A DNA stretch of 34,390 bases from a virus. Shown piece after piece: positions 8,038 through 13,787 of the stretch. The notes beneath the pieces were generated by a model. That model saw nothing but the letters and a program-made list of their open reading frames with translations. It made no database searches and was not told the origin of the DNA. The stretch is taken from positions 1-34,390 of the IMG/VR virus record IMGVR_UViG_3300049043_000157. One strand, 5' to 3'. Position 1 is the stretch's first letter, and each line of letters opens with the position of its first letter. A program made the position numbers and the translations under genes.

Positions 8038-8264
8038 AGCAGCGCCTCCGGCGCGTTGCCAAACGGCCAGCTGTCCGGCAGCTGTGGGAGTATCTCGGGA
8101 TGGGGAACAAGATCCTCGACGCTCTGGAGAATCAGCAGCGCCGCATCATGGTGACCGTGTTTGCGCAGCAATCTTGATGCGGCCAGTAGGGTTTCGCATG
8201 CCCCTTTATGCTGCGAAATGTCCACGACTCTTTGAATACTCATCATGCTCTTCAAGTCGGTCAT
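8034..8264 (-). CDS. Small early phage protein, unknown function
   Basis: A 76-residue protein from ATG 8264, preceded by AGGGGA. It is helical, with VDISQHKGACETLLAASRLL followed by a histidine-rich turn RKHGHHDAALLILQSVEDLV. The C-terminal part is proline-rich (PHPEILPQLPDSWP). The overall pattern resembles a short helical-hairpin repeat, but I do not recognise a family. It overlaps both neighbours by four bases. Longer in-frame readings extend into the upstream repeat array and are rejected because they have no start or ribosome site. Confidence 0.6.
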   Translation of the reverse strand: MTDLKSMMSIQRVVDISQHKGACETLLAASRLLRKHGHHDAALLILQSVEDLVPHPEILPQLPDSWPFGNAPEALL

Positions 8265-8842
8265 GCCGTCCCCTTTTGCTGACAAAATATCTCGCGGAAG
8301 CGGGCGGCTTGTGCGTCCCGCGCTGCGTCCCGCGCTGCGGCCCACGCTGCGTCCCGCGCTGCGGCCCACGCTGCGTCCCGCGCTGCGTCCCGCGCTGCGT
8401 CCCGCGCTGCGGCCCACGCTGCCCACGCTGCGTCCCGCGCTGCGGCCCACGCTGCGGCCCACGCTGCGTCCCGCGCTGCGGCCCACGCTGCGTCCCGCGC
8501 TGCGTCCCCCGCTGCGTTTCGCGCTGCGGCCAGTTCATCGTCCGTCGCCTGCCCGTACGCGTGCCGCTCGGCGACATCCAAAGCGGCCAGGCTGCGCGGA
8601 TCGGTCATCAGATGCTGGACATCCCTCGCGCAAGCGACAGCAAACAGGCGCATCTCGCGCCGGTGCCCTTCGACCGCGCGCAAGCACCACAAAGCATCGT
8701 CAAGGCCGTTGCTGTTTAGGATCGTTCCAAGCGCAAGCGGTTCGTTGTCGGCCTCGACCTTGCCGAGGTACGCCAGCAGTTTGCGCCAGCCGTCAACACA
8801 GGGACCGTGCGCGCGAATTGCGGTGAGCGTTGTGTAAATCAT
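8261..8842 (-). CDS. Alanine-rich repeat protein (AWAA/ARDA repeats)
   Basis: A 193-residue protein from ATG 8842, with GGGAGG upstream. Residues 1-105 form a conserved domain: IYTTLTAIRAHGPCVDGWRK, later LNSNGLDDALWCLRAVEGH and DPRSLAALDVAERHA. Residues about 118-180 are a tandem array of four-residue units, ARDA or AWAA, encoded by 12-base units. The array should form a long alanine-rich helix with Trp and Arg/Asp along its faces. I recognise the family from many phages and bacterial genomes, always with variable numbers of such repeats and no known function. The C-terminus (RFREIFCQQKG) is short and basic. The stop overlaps the next start. Confidence 0.75.
   Translation of the reverse strand: MIYTTLTAIRAHGPCVDGWRKLLAYLGKVEADNEPLALGTILNSNGLDDALWCLRAVEGHRREMRLFAVACARDVQHLMTDPRSLAALDVAERHAYGQATDDELAAARNAAGDAARDAAWAAARDAAWAAAWAAARDAAWAAWAAARDAARDAARDAAWAAARDAAWAAARDAARDAQAARFREIFCQQKGTA
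8310..8525 (-). repeat. 12-base tandem repeat array inside the alanine-rich gene
   Basis: About seventeen units of two closely related 12-mers, GCTGCGTCCCGC and GCTGCGGCCCAC as read on the plus strand, mixed in irregular order. One shortened nine-base unit (GCTGCCCAC) sits near 8417. Unit length is a multiple of three, so gain or loss of units keeps the reading frame. The degenerate units GCTGCGTCCCCC and GCTGCGTTTCGC mark the array's right end. Five of the six reading frames are open across the array, which produces long false readings there on both strands. Confidence 0.95.
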
Positions 8843-8843
8843 T

Positions 8844-9233
8844 TCAGATAGCCTCCCGCAGGAGCGTCGGCAGGTCCATCGGCTCGTATGGCGGCCGGAT
8901 CTCGCCGCGTTCCGCCCAAATACGTGCAAGGCGTTCGTTCTCTTTTGCCGCCTTGCGGTCGAGCATGCGGCATGCCCTCTTGTAACCTTCCCAGCGGTCC
9001 CATTCGCGCTCATGCGCGCGGGGATCTTGGTACACAGCATCGGCATTGGCCATTACCTGGGTGATAATTTCACTTGCGCACGTAGCAAGCGAGGTTGCGG
9101 CGTCCGTGTCGTCGGCCGCCTCGAGCATCAGCTCGCACGTGATGCCTGTTTCAATTTCCCGCTCCCACGGGTCATCGATCTCAAGTAACGCCTCGAGAAA
9201 TGCCGCGCGCGCTGCTATCAGTTTTGCTGACAT
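8844..9233 (-). CDS. First gene of the leftward early operon, unknown function
   Basis: A 129-residue protein from ATG 9233, with GAGAGGG upstream; longer in-frame readings extend through the promoter region and are rejected. It is helical and acidic in the first half (FLEALLEIDDPWEREIETGI, later LMLEAADDTDAA). The second half is basic (WDRWEGYKRACRMLDRKAAK). It holds the position where lambdoid phages keep a CI-type repressor, but there is no helix-turn-helix or peptidase-like domain here. I do not recognise the family. The stop precedes the next start by one base. Confidence 0.6.
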   Translation of the reverse strand: MSAKLIAARAAFLEALLEIDDPWEREIETGITCELMLEAADDTDAATSLATCASEIITQVMANADAVYQDPRAHEREWDRWEGYKRACRMLDRKAAKENERLARIWAERGEIRPPYEPMDLPTLLREAI

Positions 9234-9265
9234 TGTTATTCCCTCTCCGGTTGAACGACACGCGC

Positions 9266-9295
9266 AGGATAAACATTCGTTACCGCGCTTGTCAA
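9266..9295 (-). promoter_or_regulatory. Candidate leftward early promoter
   Basis: On the minus strand a consensus -35 TTGACA (9295-9290) is followed after 18 bases by TATCCT (9271-9266). It points to the gene starting at 9233. The -35 lies inside the left operator-like repeat, so a bound regulator would block it. This is a pattern match only. Confidence 0.45.
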
Positions 9296-9329
9296 CACTT
9301 GCGGATAAAATATATTCGGCTGTTGACAA
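9289..9329. promoter_or_regulatory. Inverted operator-like repeats and rightward early promoter
   Basis: TTGTCAACA (9289-9297) and its exact reverse complement TGTTGACAA (9321-9329) flank an AT-rich spacer. The left copy doubles as a rightward -35 (TTGTCA), followed after 16 bases by TATATT (9311-9316), a good -10 for the Cro-like gene at 9358. The same left copy contains the leftward -35. One regulator binding both arms, about three helical turns apart, could control both directions. Site sequence and spacing are seen directly; protein binding is inferred. Confidence 0.6.
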
Positions 9330-9357
9330 CGGGGGAAAATCAAGCATGGTGCGCGCC

Positions 9358-9525
9358 ATGAACCATACCGACATCATTCAGCATTTCGGTTCGCAAGCGG
9401 AAGCGGCGCGCCGGCTCAAGCTGCGTCCGCAGGTTTTGCAAATGTGGAAACGCAGGCGTAAGATTCCCCGCTCCTGGCAATTTGCAATTGAAGTTTTAAC
9501 TTCTGGCGCCTTAAAAAGTGATTGA
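9358..9525 (+). CDS. Cro/YdaS-type transcriptional regulator
   Basis: A 55-residue protein from ATG 9358; ATG 9346 would add three residues (VRA) and is the alternative. The sequence MNHTDIIQHFGSQAEAARRL continues through LKLRPQVLQMWKRRRKIPRS and ends QFAIEVLTSGAL. This matches the YdaS/Cro family of short helix-turn-helix regulators: helix 2 is SQAEAARRLKL, the recognition helix is around RPQVLQMWKRR, and the IP.SWQFAIEVLT tail is typical. It would bind the paired repeats just upstream and repress early transcription. A terminator-like structure follows the stop within 15 bases. Confidence 0.85.
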   Translation: MNHTDIIQHFGSQAEAARRLKLRPQVLQMWKRRRKIPRSWQFAIEVLTSGALKSD

Positions 9526-9535
9526 TTTTTTTTCG

Positions 9536-9611
9536 CCGCACGCCGCGCAACAGCTCCGGCGTTTTCCCTCCTCCGATCCCCTCCGGCGTCGGGCTGGGCG
9601 TGCGGTTTTTT
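9536..9611 (+). terminator. Rho-independent terminator / attenuator after the Cro-like gene
   Basis: A nine-base perfect stem, CCGCACGCC (9536-9544) with GGCGTGCGG (9597-9605), is followed directly by TTTTTT (9606-9611). The loop is long (52 bases) but can hold a smaller stem (CCGA/TCGG around 9573-9592). Position between the regulator and the replication genes resembles lambda tR1, where early readthrough is controlled. No antiterminator gene is recognisable. Confidence 0.6.
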
Positions 9612-9713
9612 CCTTCTGATGGGCACGTGTCAGGGTATCCGTCCGGTGAGTCCGGATGCCGAAGGTCGCATGGGCCAGCCCCGGACGCAGCGCCGGAACG
9701 TGTATTCGCTGCA

Positions 9714-9998
9714 ATGAGCGCGCCGTACGAGAGGAGCCGAAAGGCAATTCGGCCAAAGGCAACGGAGGAAACAAAGGAATACGCTCTTTCCGAAATTCGC
9801 GCAGGCAAGAATCTGTATCATGTTGCAGCCGAGATTGACGTCGATCCGAGATCAATCAGGCAATGGGCCTACGATGCAAAAATCGTGATTCAAAAGCAAA
9901 GAACAATGCCGAAACGCAAAAAAACGAGCAGTAAAAGCGGCCAAATTGCGCCGAAACCGTACGCCACCGGGTATAACTGGCTGAAGGATTCAGAATGA
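9714..9998 (+). CDS. Helix-turn-helix protein, possible early activator
   Basis: A 94-residue protein from ATG 9714. Longer in-frame readings would run through the terminator and are rejected; the ribosome site is weak. The core is ETKEYALSEIRAGKNLYHVA followed by AEIDVDPRSIRQWAYDAKI, a clear helix-turn-helix (helix 2 NLYHVAAEI, recognition helix RSIRQWAYDA). The C-terminus is very basic (KRKKTSSKSGQ). Size and place after the Cro-like gene recall CII-type activators, but a terminase-like or replication-associated HTH protein is also possible. The stop overlaps the SSB start (ATGA). Confidence 0.55.
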   Translation: MSAPYERSRKAIRPKATEETKEYALSEIRAGKNLYHVAAEIDVDPRSIRQWAYDAKIVIQKQRTMPKRKKTSSKSGQIAPKPYATGYNWLKDSE

Positions 9999-10388
9999 TC
10001 ATGAGCGGGATTGTACGATTGGGTCGGGACGCCAGCTTGCGGCAGACCGACAGCGGCATGCAGATGTTGTCGTTCGATGGCGCGTACAACTATGGAAGAG
10101 AAAAAAACGCAGTGGGTGCGTTTTACGCTTTTTGGCAAACGGGCCGAAACCGTTGCGCCGTACATGAAAAAAGGAACGGCATTGTCGGTTGTCATCGACG
10201 AGCCGCGCACGGAGCTGTACGAGAAAAAGGATGGGACCGCAGGCGTCTCCCTGAGCGGCATCCTTCTGGCGTTTGATTTTGCCGGCGGCAAGAATTCGGA
10301 TTTGGAAGCGCCAGCGGCTGCGCCTGGCCGGCAACCCGCGGCTGGCATCAGCGGCATTACTTCAATGGAAGACGATATTCCGTTCTAG
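9995..10388 (+). CDS. ssb: Single-stranded DNA-binding protein, frame-broken
   Basis: About 130 residues once one extra A is removed from the A7 run at 10100-10106. ATG 9995 has AAGGA upstream, with ATG 10001 as alternative. The N-terminal part reads GIVRLGRDASLRQTDSGMQM and FDGAYNYGR. After the break come TQWVRFTLFGKRAETVAPYM and KGTALSVVIDEP, the typical SSB OB-fold strands. A glycine/proline/alanine-rich linker leads to the acidic tail MEDDIPF, the C-terminal motif by which SSBs recruit partner proteins. It would coat single strands made by the exonuclease and by replication. The tail and fold make the identification firm; the frame break is most likely an error. Confidence 0.9.
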
Positions 10389-10396
10389 GAATTTTC

Positions 10397-10615
10397 ATGA
10401 ACGAACGAATGATTGAATCCATACAATCCAGCATCAAGAAAAACGGCGCAATTGTTGTTTTTCTGGTGAATGGAGCGCTCAAAACAATGCGTTCCGACCA
10501 TCCGAAGCTCGACATCGTGCTCAAAGATCCAAGCATGCGCCGTCGCTGTCTGGGCACTTACGATGAACGCGCGACGGCAGAAATGATTGCCGACGACCTG
10601 CGCGCGGTGGGTTGA
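10397..10615 (+). CDS. Small early protein, unknown function
   Basis: A 72-residue protein from ATG 10397. It has a basic helix (MIESIQSSIKKNG), a hydrophobic beta-like stretch (AIVVFLVNGALK) too short to be a clear membrane helix, and a C-terminal helix TAEMIADDLRAVG. The gene lies between SSB and a small HTH protein, in the rightward replication operon, with short spacers (8 bases before, 1 after). I do not recognise it. Confidence 0.5.
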   Translation: MNERMIESIQSSIKKNGAIVVFLVNGALKTMRSDHPKLDIVLKDPSMRRRCLGTYDERATAEMIADDLRAVG

Positions 10616-10616
10616 C

Positions 10617-10796
10617 GTGCGCTCGGGCAACCGCACGCGCGGCGAAAAACATCACCGCGCTAAACTGACGGATGAACAGGTCGCACGTATTCGGCGGCGC
10701 TACATAAAGGGCGTGCGCGGTTATGTCGTGCTTGCCCAGGAAGAGGGTTGTTCGCCGTGGACGATTCGCGACATCGTTCTCCACTGGACCAGATAA
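10617..10796 (+). CDS. Small helix-turn-helix DNA-binding protein
   Basis: A 59-residue protein probably starting at GTG 10617, one base after the upstream stop; an ATG at 10587 would overlap the upstream gene by 29 bases. The sequence RGEKHHRAKLTDEQVARIRR leads into YIKGVRGYVVLAQEEGCSPW and TIRDIVLHWTR. The pattern H-x-R-A-K-L-T-x-E-Q-V-x-x-I-R followed by a second and third helix is typical of small homeodomain-like HTH proteins and of the DNA-binding tails of phage HNH homing endonucleases. The nuclease half is absent, so it is either a stand-alone DNA-binding protein or a remnant. Confidence 0.55.
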   Translation: MRSGNRTRGEKHHRAKLTDEQVARIRRRYIKGVRGYVVLAQEEGCSPWTIRDIVLHWTR

Positions 10797-10797
10797 A

Positions 10798-11292
10798 TTG
10801 ATCCGCCGCAAACCAGGGTTTCGTCCGTCCCTCGCCGAAACAAAGCGGCGAAACCAGGAGGCACTCGATTTTTTGCGGGCGCTGTCGACGCGGGAGGACG
10901 CGCCGCGATTGGACTTGCAGGCAAAGGCGAAACGCGTTGTGCAGCCGCGGCCGAAGACGCTCGAGCGCGACGTTCTGAAGGCAGTCCTTTTCTATTTGCG
11001 CCGGCATCGTAAGGTTGCTTGGGTAGGCCGAATCAATTCTGGTGCGGCCAGGAACGAGAACGGACAATTTTTGCGTTTCCACACGATTCCTGGGTGCTCG
11101 GACATCATTGGCCAGATGAGGTCTGGGCATTTCCTTGCGATTGAGGTCAAGCGTCCGGGGGAGAAGCCGACCCCGGAGCAGATGATATTTTTGGATATGG
11201 TATTGCAGCATAGCGGGTGCGCCGGCTGGTGCGATTCGGTGGAGGCGTGCGAGCGGTTGATTGCTGGGTGGGCGACACAGGTGGCCGATTAA
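10798..11292 (+). CDS. VRR-NUC domain nuclease
   Basis: About 164 residues if TTG 10798 is the start, directly after the upstream stop; ATG 10723 would add 25 residues and overlap that gene. After a basic N-terminus comes the VRR-NUC core: LERDVLKAVLFYLRRHRKVA, GRINSGAARNENGQFLRF, then PGCSDIIG and FLAIEVKRPG. The Asp of GCSD and the E-x-K of AIEVKRPG are the PD-(D/E)XK catalytic residues. The tail QMIFLDMVLQHSGCAGWCDS is typical. Stand-alone VRR-NUC proteins are frequent in phages and cleave branched DNA such as Holliday junctions, so a resolving role before packaging is likely. The stop overlaps the next start. Confidence 0.85.
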   Translation: MIRRKPGFRPSLAETKRRNQEALDFLRALSTREDAPRLDLQAKAKRVVQPRPKTLERDVLKAVLFYLRRHRKVAWVGRINSGAARNENGQFLRFHTIPGCSDIIGQMRSGHFLAIEVKRPGEKPTPEQMIFLDMVLQHSGCAGWCDSVEACERLIAGWATQVAD

Positions 11293-12603
11293 TGAGCGCT
11301 CCAATCCCTCGCGTGCGTTTGGTCACGTTGGGCAGCAATCCGTTGCCTGACATTCCTGCGGCAGACCATCCAGCCGCGCATGAAATAATCGGCGTGGTCC
11401 GCCGCCTCGCGGACGACGACAATGTCGGCGATATTGCGGCCTTCCACAACGAGCAAAACCTGGGCGGAAAATTCGACGACTCGATAGTTCGCCGACTGGT
11501 TGCGTACGCGCTGCAATCGGAGGCGCCGGTCGGTTCGGAGGCGCGTTTCGACGTTCGCTCTCTGTCGGAAATCGTCGAGCGGCCGTACGCGACATGGATC
11601 GTTAGGGAGGTCATGCCGGCGTCCGGCCTGGCGGTAATCTACGGCGGACCTGGCAGCGGGAAAACATTTTTGATGCTTGATATGGCAATGGCGATCTGTC
11701 GCGGCATCAAGTGGCACGGCCGGCGCGTCAAGCGGGGCGTGGTTGTTTACGTGGCGGGCGAGGGCGCGCTGCGTTCTAGAGTGGAGGCGTACATGCGGCA
11801 CCATAATATGACGAGCGGAGGATATTCCGGATTTTTTTGCCATCGAGTCGCCGGTCAATTTGCTTGACCCGACTGCGGATCTTCTGGACTTGATCGAGTC
11901 GATACAGGCAAAGGTTGGAGACCGGCCGATTAGAATGGTCATTGTTGACACTCTGGCGCGCAGCATGCCGGGCGGCAACGAAAACGCCTCCGAGGACATG
12001 GGCGCGGTGATTGGTTCGGCCGGCAAACTGGCGAGCGCGTTCAGCTGTCTTCTGGCGTTCGTCCATCATTCGGGCAAGGACGACACCAAGGGTTCTCGCG
12101 GTCACTCAAGCCTCAAGGGCGCATGCGACGTAGAAATCAGCGTCAGGCGCGAAAAAGACCTCCGCGAAGCGACGGCCGAGAAGGTCAGAGACGGTCCGGA
12201 TGCCGCGTCGTTGCTGGTTTTTCGCCTTGCGCCGGTCGACTTGGGGCCAGTGTCGGATTTTGACGATGATGCTGAGGAATGGGAGCGGATCACCTCGTGC
12301 GTAGTTGAGCCTGTCGACGAGCCGCTGATTGCTCGAGGCGATCCTCCGACCAAGAATCAGCAGGCCGCACTGTCTGCCATCAAGGCGACGCTGGCGGCCA
12401 CTGGAAAGCGCGCAATGACCCAGGAAGAGGCGCTCAAGGCGGTACGTACGGGCACGGGCATGGCCCGGAATCGAGCGCATGAAGCGATTGCCGGGCTGAT
12501 AAAAAATTGCTACCTGAAGCACTCTGCCATGGGCGGAATAGAAGTAATTCTCGATTCAGGGCGTCCGAAATCGTCCGAAACAGCGTCCGAATTGCTTTTT
12601 TAG
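11292..12603 (+). CDS. RepA-like AAA ATPase (AAA_25), probable replicative helicase, frame-broken
   Basis: About 436 residues once one extra T is removed from the T7 run at 11831-11837. ATG 11292 overlaps the nuclease stop. An N-terminal region of about 100 residues precedes the RecA-type domain. Walker A is GGPGSGKT (residues about 118-125), Walker B is MVIVDT (about 215-220), and FVHHSGKDD is the motif-3-like strand with a His sensor. The segment KGSRGHSSLKGACD is typical of RepA/RSF1010-type hexameric helicases and their phage relatives. The C-terminal part contains a winged-helix-like segment (TQEEALKAVRTGTGMARNRA). It probably unwinds DNA at the origin, which may be the repeat array overlapping its 3' end. 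No primase or polymerase is seen, so host enzymes are probably recruited. Confidence 0.8.
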
Positions 12604-12744
12604 CGTCCGAAATCGTCCGAAAAATGGTTAAAAAAGCGTCCGAAACCGTCCGAATCCGTCCGAATGCGTCCGTCCGTCCGTCCGAATCCGTATATATAGA
12701 TACGGATTCGGTACGTGCGGACGGGGCGTTCGATTTTTCGGACG
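12562..12744. repeat. Iteron-like CGTCCGAA array, candidate replication origin
   Basis: Nine exact copies of CGTCCGAA start at 12562, 12572, 12584, 12604, 12614, 12637, 12647, 12657 and 12679. Degenerate CGTCCG units fill 12667-12680, and one inverted copy TTCGGACG lies at 12737-12744. Many spacings are 10 bases, one helical turn, so a protein could bind on one face. The array covers the 3' end of the ATPase gene and the 5' end of the next. Position beside a replication ATPase fits an iteron origin. Repeats and spacing are seen directly; origin function is inference. Confidence 0.7.
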
Positions 12745-12992
12745 TGCCGAGCACTCTGGCCGGCCTTGATGAGCGGCGAGCGTATCTCGACGAAATGGAC
12801 CCGCTGCAAGCAGGAGGGTGGAAACTGGTCGAGGGCGACGAGTGGCGGATCGGGAAACTGCCGGCTGGGGATGATGCGTTATGGGCGATGATTGAGCGCG
12901 CGGATGCACGGTTCGGATGCGATGACACAAGCGATGAGGCGCGGATGAGGTTTGCGCGGGCTAAGTCAGTTAACCAGAAAAAGGGGAAGTGA
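12624..12992 (+). CDS. Small replication-region protein, unknown function
   Basis: About 122 residues if ATG 12624 is the start. There is no ribosome site there, and the first 25 residues are encoded by the iteron-like array, giving a basic, low-complexity N-terminus (VKKASETVRIRPNASVRPSE). The real start could lie further in. The remainder is acidic and globular: FDFSDVPSTLAGLDERRAYL, LQAGGWKLVEGDEWRIGKLP and a C-terminal helix ARMRFARAKSVNQ. The stop overlaps the next start (TGATG). No domain is recognised. Placement right after the RepA-like ATPase suggests an accessory replication protein. Confidence 0.5.
   Translation: MVKKASETVRIRPNASVRPSESVYIDTDSVRADGAFDFSDVPSTLAGLDERRAYLDEMDPLQAGGWKLVEGDEWRIGKLPAGDDALWAMIERADARFGCDDTSDEARMRFARAKSVNQKKGK
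12682..12711. repeat. Perfect 12-base palindrome with AT-rich centre
   Basis: CCGAATCCGTAT (12682-12693) and ATACGGATTCGG (12700-12711) are exact reverse complements separated by ATATAG. The left arm includes the end of the last CGTCCGAA unit. It can form a cruciform or a strong RNA hairpin, and the TATATATA centre would melt easily. A role as unwinding element or hairpin at an origin is plausible. As RNA it could also regulate the overlapping small gene. Confidence 0.75.
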
Positions 12993-13423
12993 TGAGCAAG
13001 GTTTCGCAGTTTGCAGAATCTTCATGGAAAAACGGGATCGAGTCGAAATCGGATGCCGTAAGTCATGCGAAGTTCGTATTGAGCGGCAAACGCACGATTA
13101 CTAGAGACGAGGCGGTAAAGCTTTTTGGAGAAGCGGCAGACATTCTTGATGTCCAGTTTAAGCGCATGGTTTTGAATCTCGGGGCGATAATCGCGGCAGA
13201 GATTGAAGTCGCAGAAAAGGCGCGCGGTTTGATCTCTTCCAGTAAGGACATAGCCGGGAAGATCGGCGACGCAATGGCGCGAATCGATAAGGTTGTGGTG
13301 TCGGATTTTGAGCGGAAACTAGATCATCTGGAAAGGTTCGTGGCCGCCATGAAAGAACTGGACCGGCTGAAGCAAAGCGGGACGCTTGATGCTTTTGTTT
13401 CACTGATGGCGAAAAAGCAATGA
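12992..13423 (+). CDS. Coiled-coil phage protein, unknown function
   Basis: A 143-residue protein from ATG 12992, with AAGGGGAAG upstream and a one-base overlap with the previous stop. It is almost wholly helical: SDAVSHAKFVLSGKRTITRD, EVAEKARGLISSSKDIAGKI, then a heptad-rich C-terminal part (FERKLDHLERFVAAMKELDR). It looks like a cytoplasmic coiled-coil protein. No DNA-binding motif is visible. It overlaps the next small gene by four bases, so it belongs to the rightward early operon. Confidence 0.6.
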   Translation: MSKVSQFAESSWKNGIESKSDAVSHAKFVLSGKRTITRDEAVKLFGEAADILDVQFKRMVLNLGAIIAAEIEVAEKARGLISSSKDIAGKIGDAMARIDKVVVSDFERKLDHLERFVAAMKELDRLKQSGTLDAFVSLMAKKQ

Positions 13424-13581
13424 CTGACGAAGAGCGCGACGAATGGATCTTCGAGAGGGCGTGCATCATGTGGGTAGAAAACGGATGGGATTTCGACAAA
13501 GCGTATCAGGCGGCAGGAGAGGCATTCGAAAGAATGCCAGGAAAGGCGCCTGAGACGGCCCAGGAGCGCGTGGATCGGTGA
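13420..13581 (+). CDS. Very small acidic protein closing the rightward early operon
   Basis: A 53-residue protein from ATG 13420 overlapping the upstream stop by four bases. It begins MTDEERDEWIFERACIMWVE and continues NGWDFDKAYQAAGEAFERMP, ending ETAQERVDR. Acidic and helical, it shows the repeated pattern E-x-A-x-x-M/A-x-x-x-N-G-W typical of tiny early phage proteins. The coupled start supports that it is real. Function unknown. It is the last plus-strand early gene; convergent minus-strand genes follow. Confidence 0.55.
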   Translation: MTDEERDEWIFERACIMWVENGWDFDKAYQAAGEAFERMPGKAPETAQERVDR

Positions 13582-13645
13582 TTGCGGACGTTGGCCGCCA
13601 GATTGCCTCAGCGAAGCGATAGGCGGCGCGCTGGAAACTGAATGC

Positions 13646-13660
13646 TCACTGACTCAGTGA
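13646..13660. repeat. Operator-like palindrome
   Basis: TCACTGA (13646-13652) and TCAGTGA (13654-13660) are exact reverse complements around one C. The site lies at the 3' end of the small membrane peptide gene, between convergent operons. It could be a protein-binding site or part of a transcript end. No T run follows in either direction. Confidence 0.4.
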
Positions 13661-13749
13661 TACGGCCAAAATGTACGGCGCGACCAGCATTGCGCCGCCG
13701 ACAGCGAGCGCAAGTAGGTAGGTGAGGAGAAAAGGAGATTGGATAGCAT
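13646..13749 (-). CDS. Small single-helix membrane peptide, frame-broken
   Basis: A start ATG at 13749 has CAGGAG six bases upstream. As written it reads 31 residues without clear character. Adding one G after the ATG gives 34 residues starting MAIQSPFLLTYLLALAVGGA and ending LVAPYILAVSLSQ, with one strong hydrophobic helix, and stopping at 13646. The good ribosome site and the striking hydrophobic frame make a real small membrane protein likely, with a missing base in the consensus. It lies just downstream of the ArdC-like gene, probably on its transcript. Function unknown. Confidence 0.4.
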
Positions 13750-13763
13750 GGTGGCTCCTGAAG

Positions 13764-13781
13764 AGCCGCCCGGAGGCGGCT
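13764..13781. terminator. GC-rich hairpin between the ArdC-like gene and the membrane peptide
   Basis: AGCCGCC (13764-13770) pairs exactly with GGCGGCT (13775-13781) around CGGA. The stem is strong but has no T run on either side. It lies just after the restored ArdC stop, so it may stabilise or partly end that transcript. Confidence is low for true termination. Confidence 0.35.
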
Positions 13782-13787
13782 GGTCGA

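Noticed and set aside
8310-8525. Possible CRISPR array
   Set aside because: Units are contiguous 12-mers without spacers, in frame inside a coding gene, and no cas genes are present.
8206-8577. Minus-strand GTQRGPQRG repeat reading
   Set aside because: Another frame of the same 12-base array, without a plausible start and overlapping two coupled genes.
8003-8719. Cysteine/proline-rich plus-strand reading with RCVPRCGPRCV repeats
   Set aside because: It is a shadow of the 12-base repeat array in the minus-strand alanine-rich gene; no ribosome site, and the minus-strand frame has coupled starts and a conserved domain.
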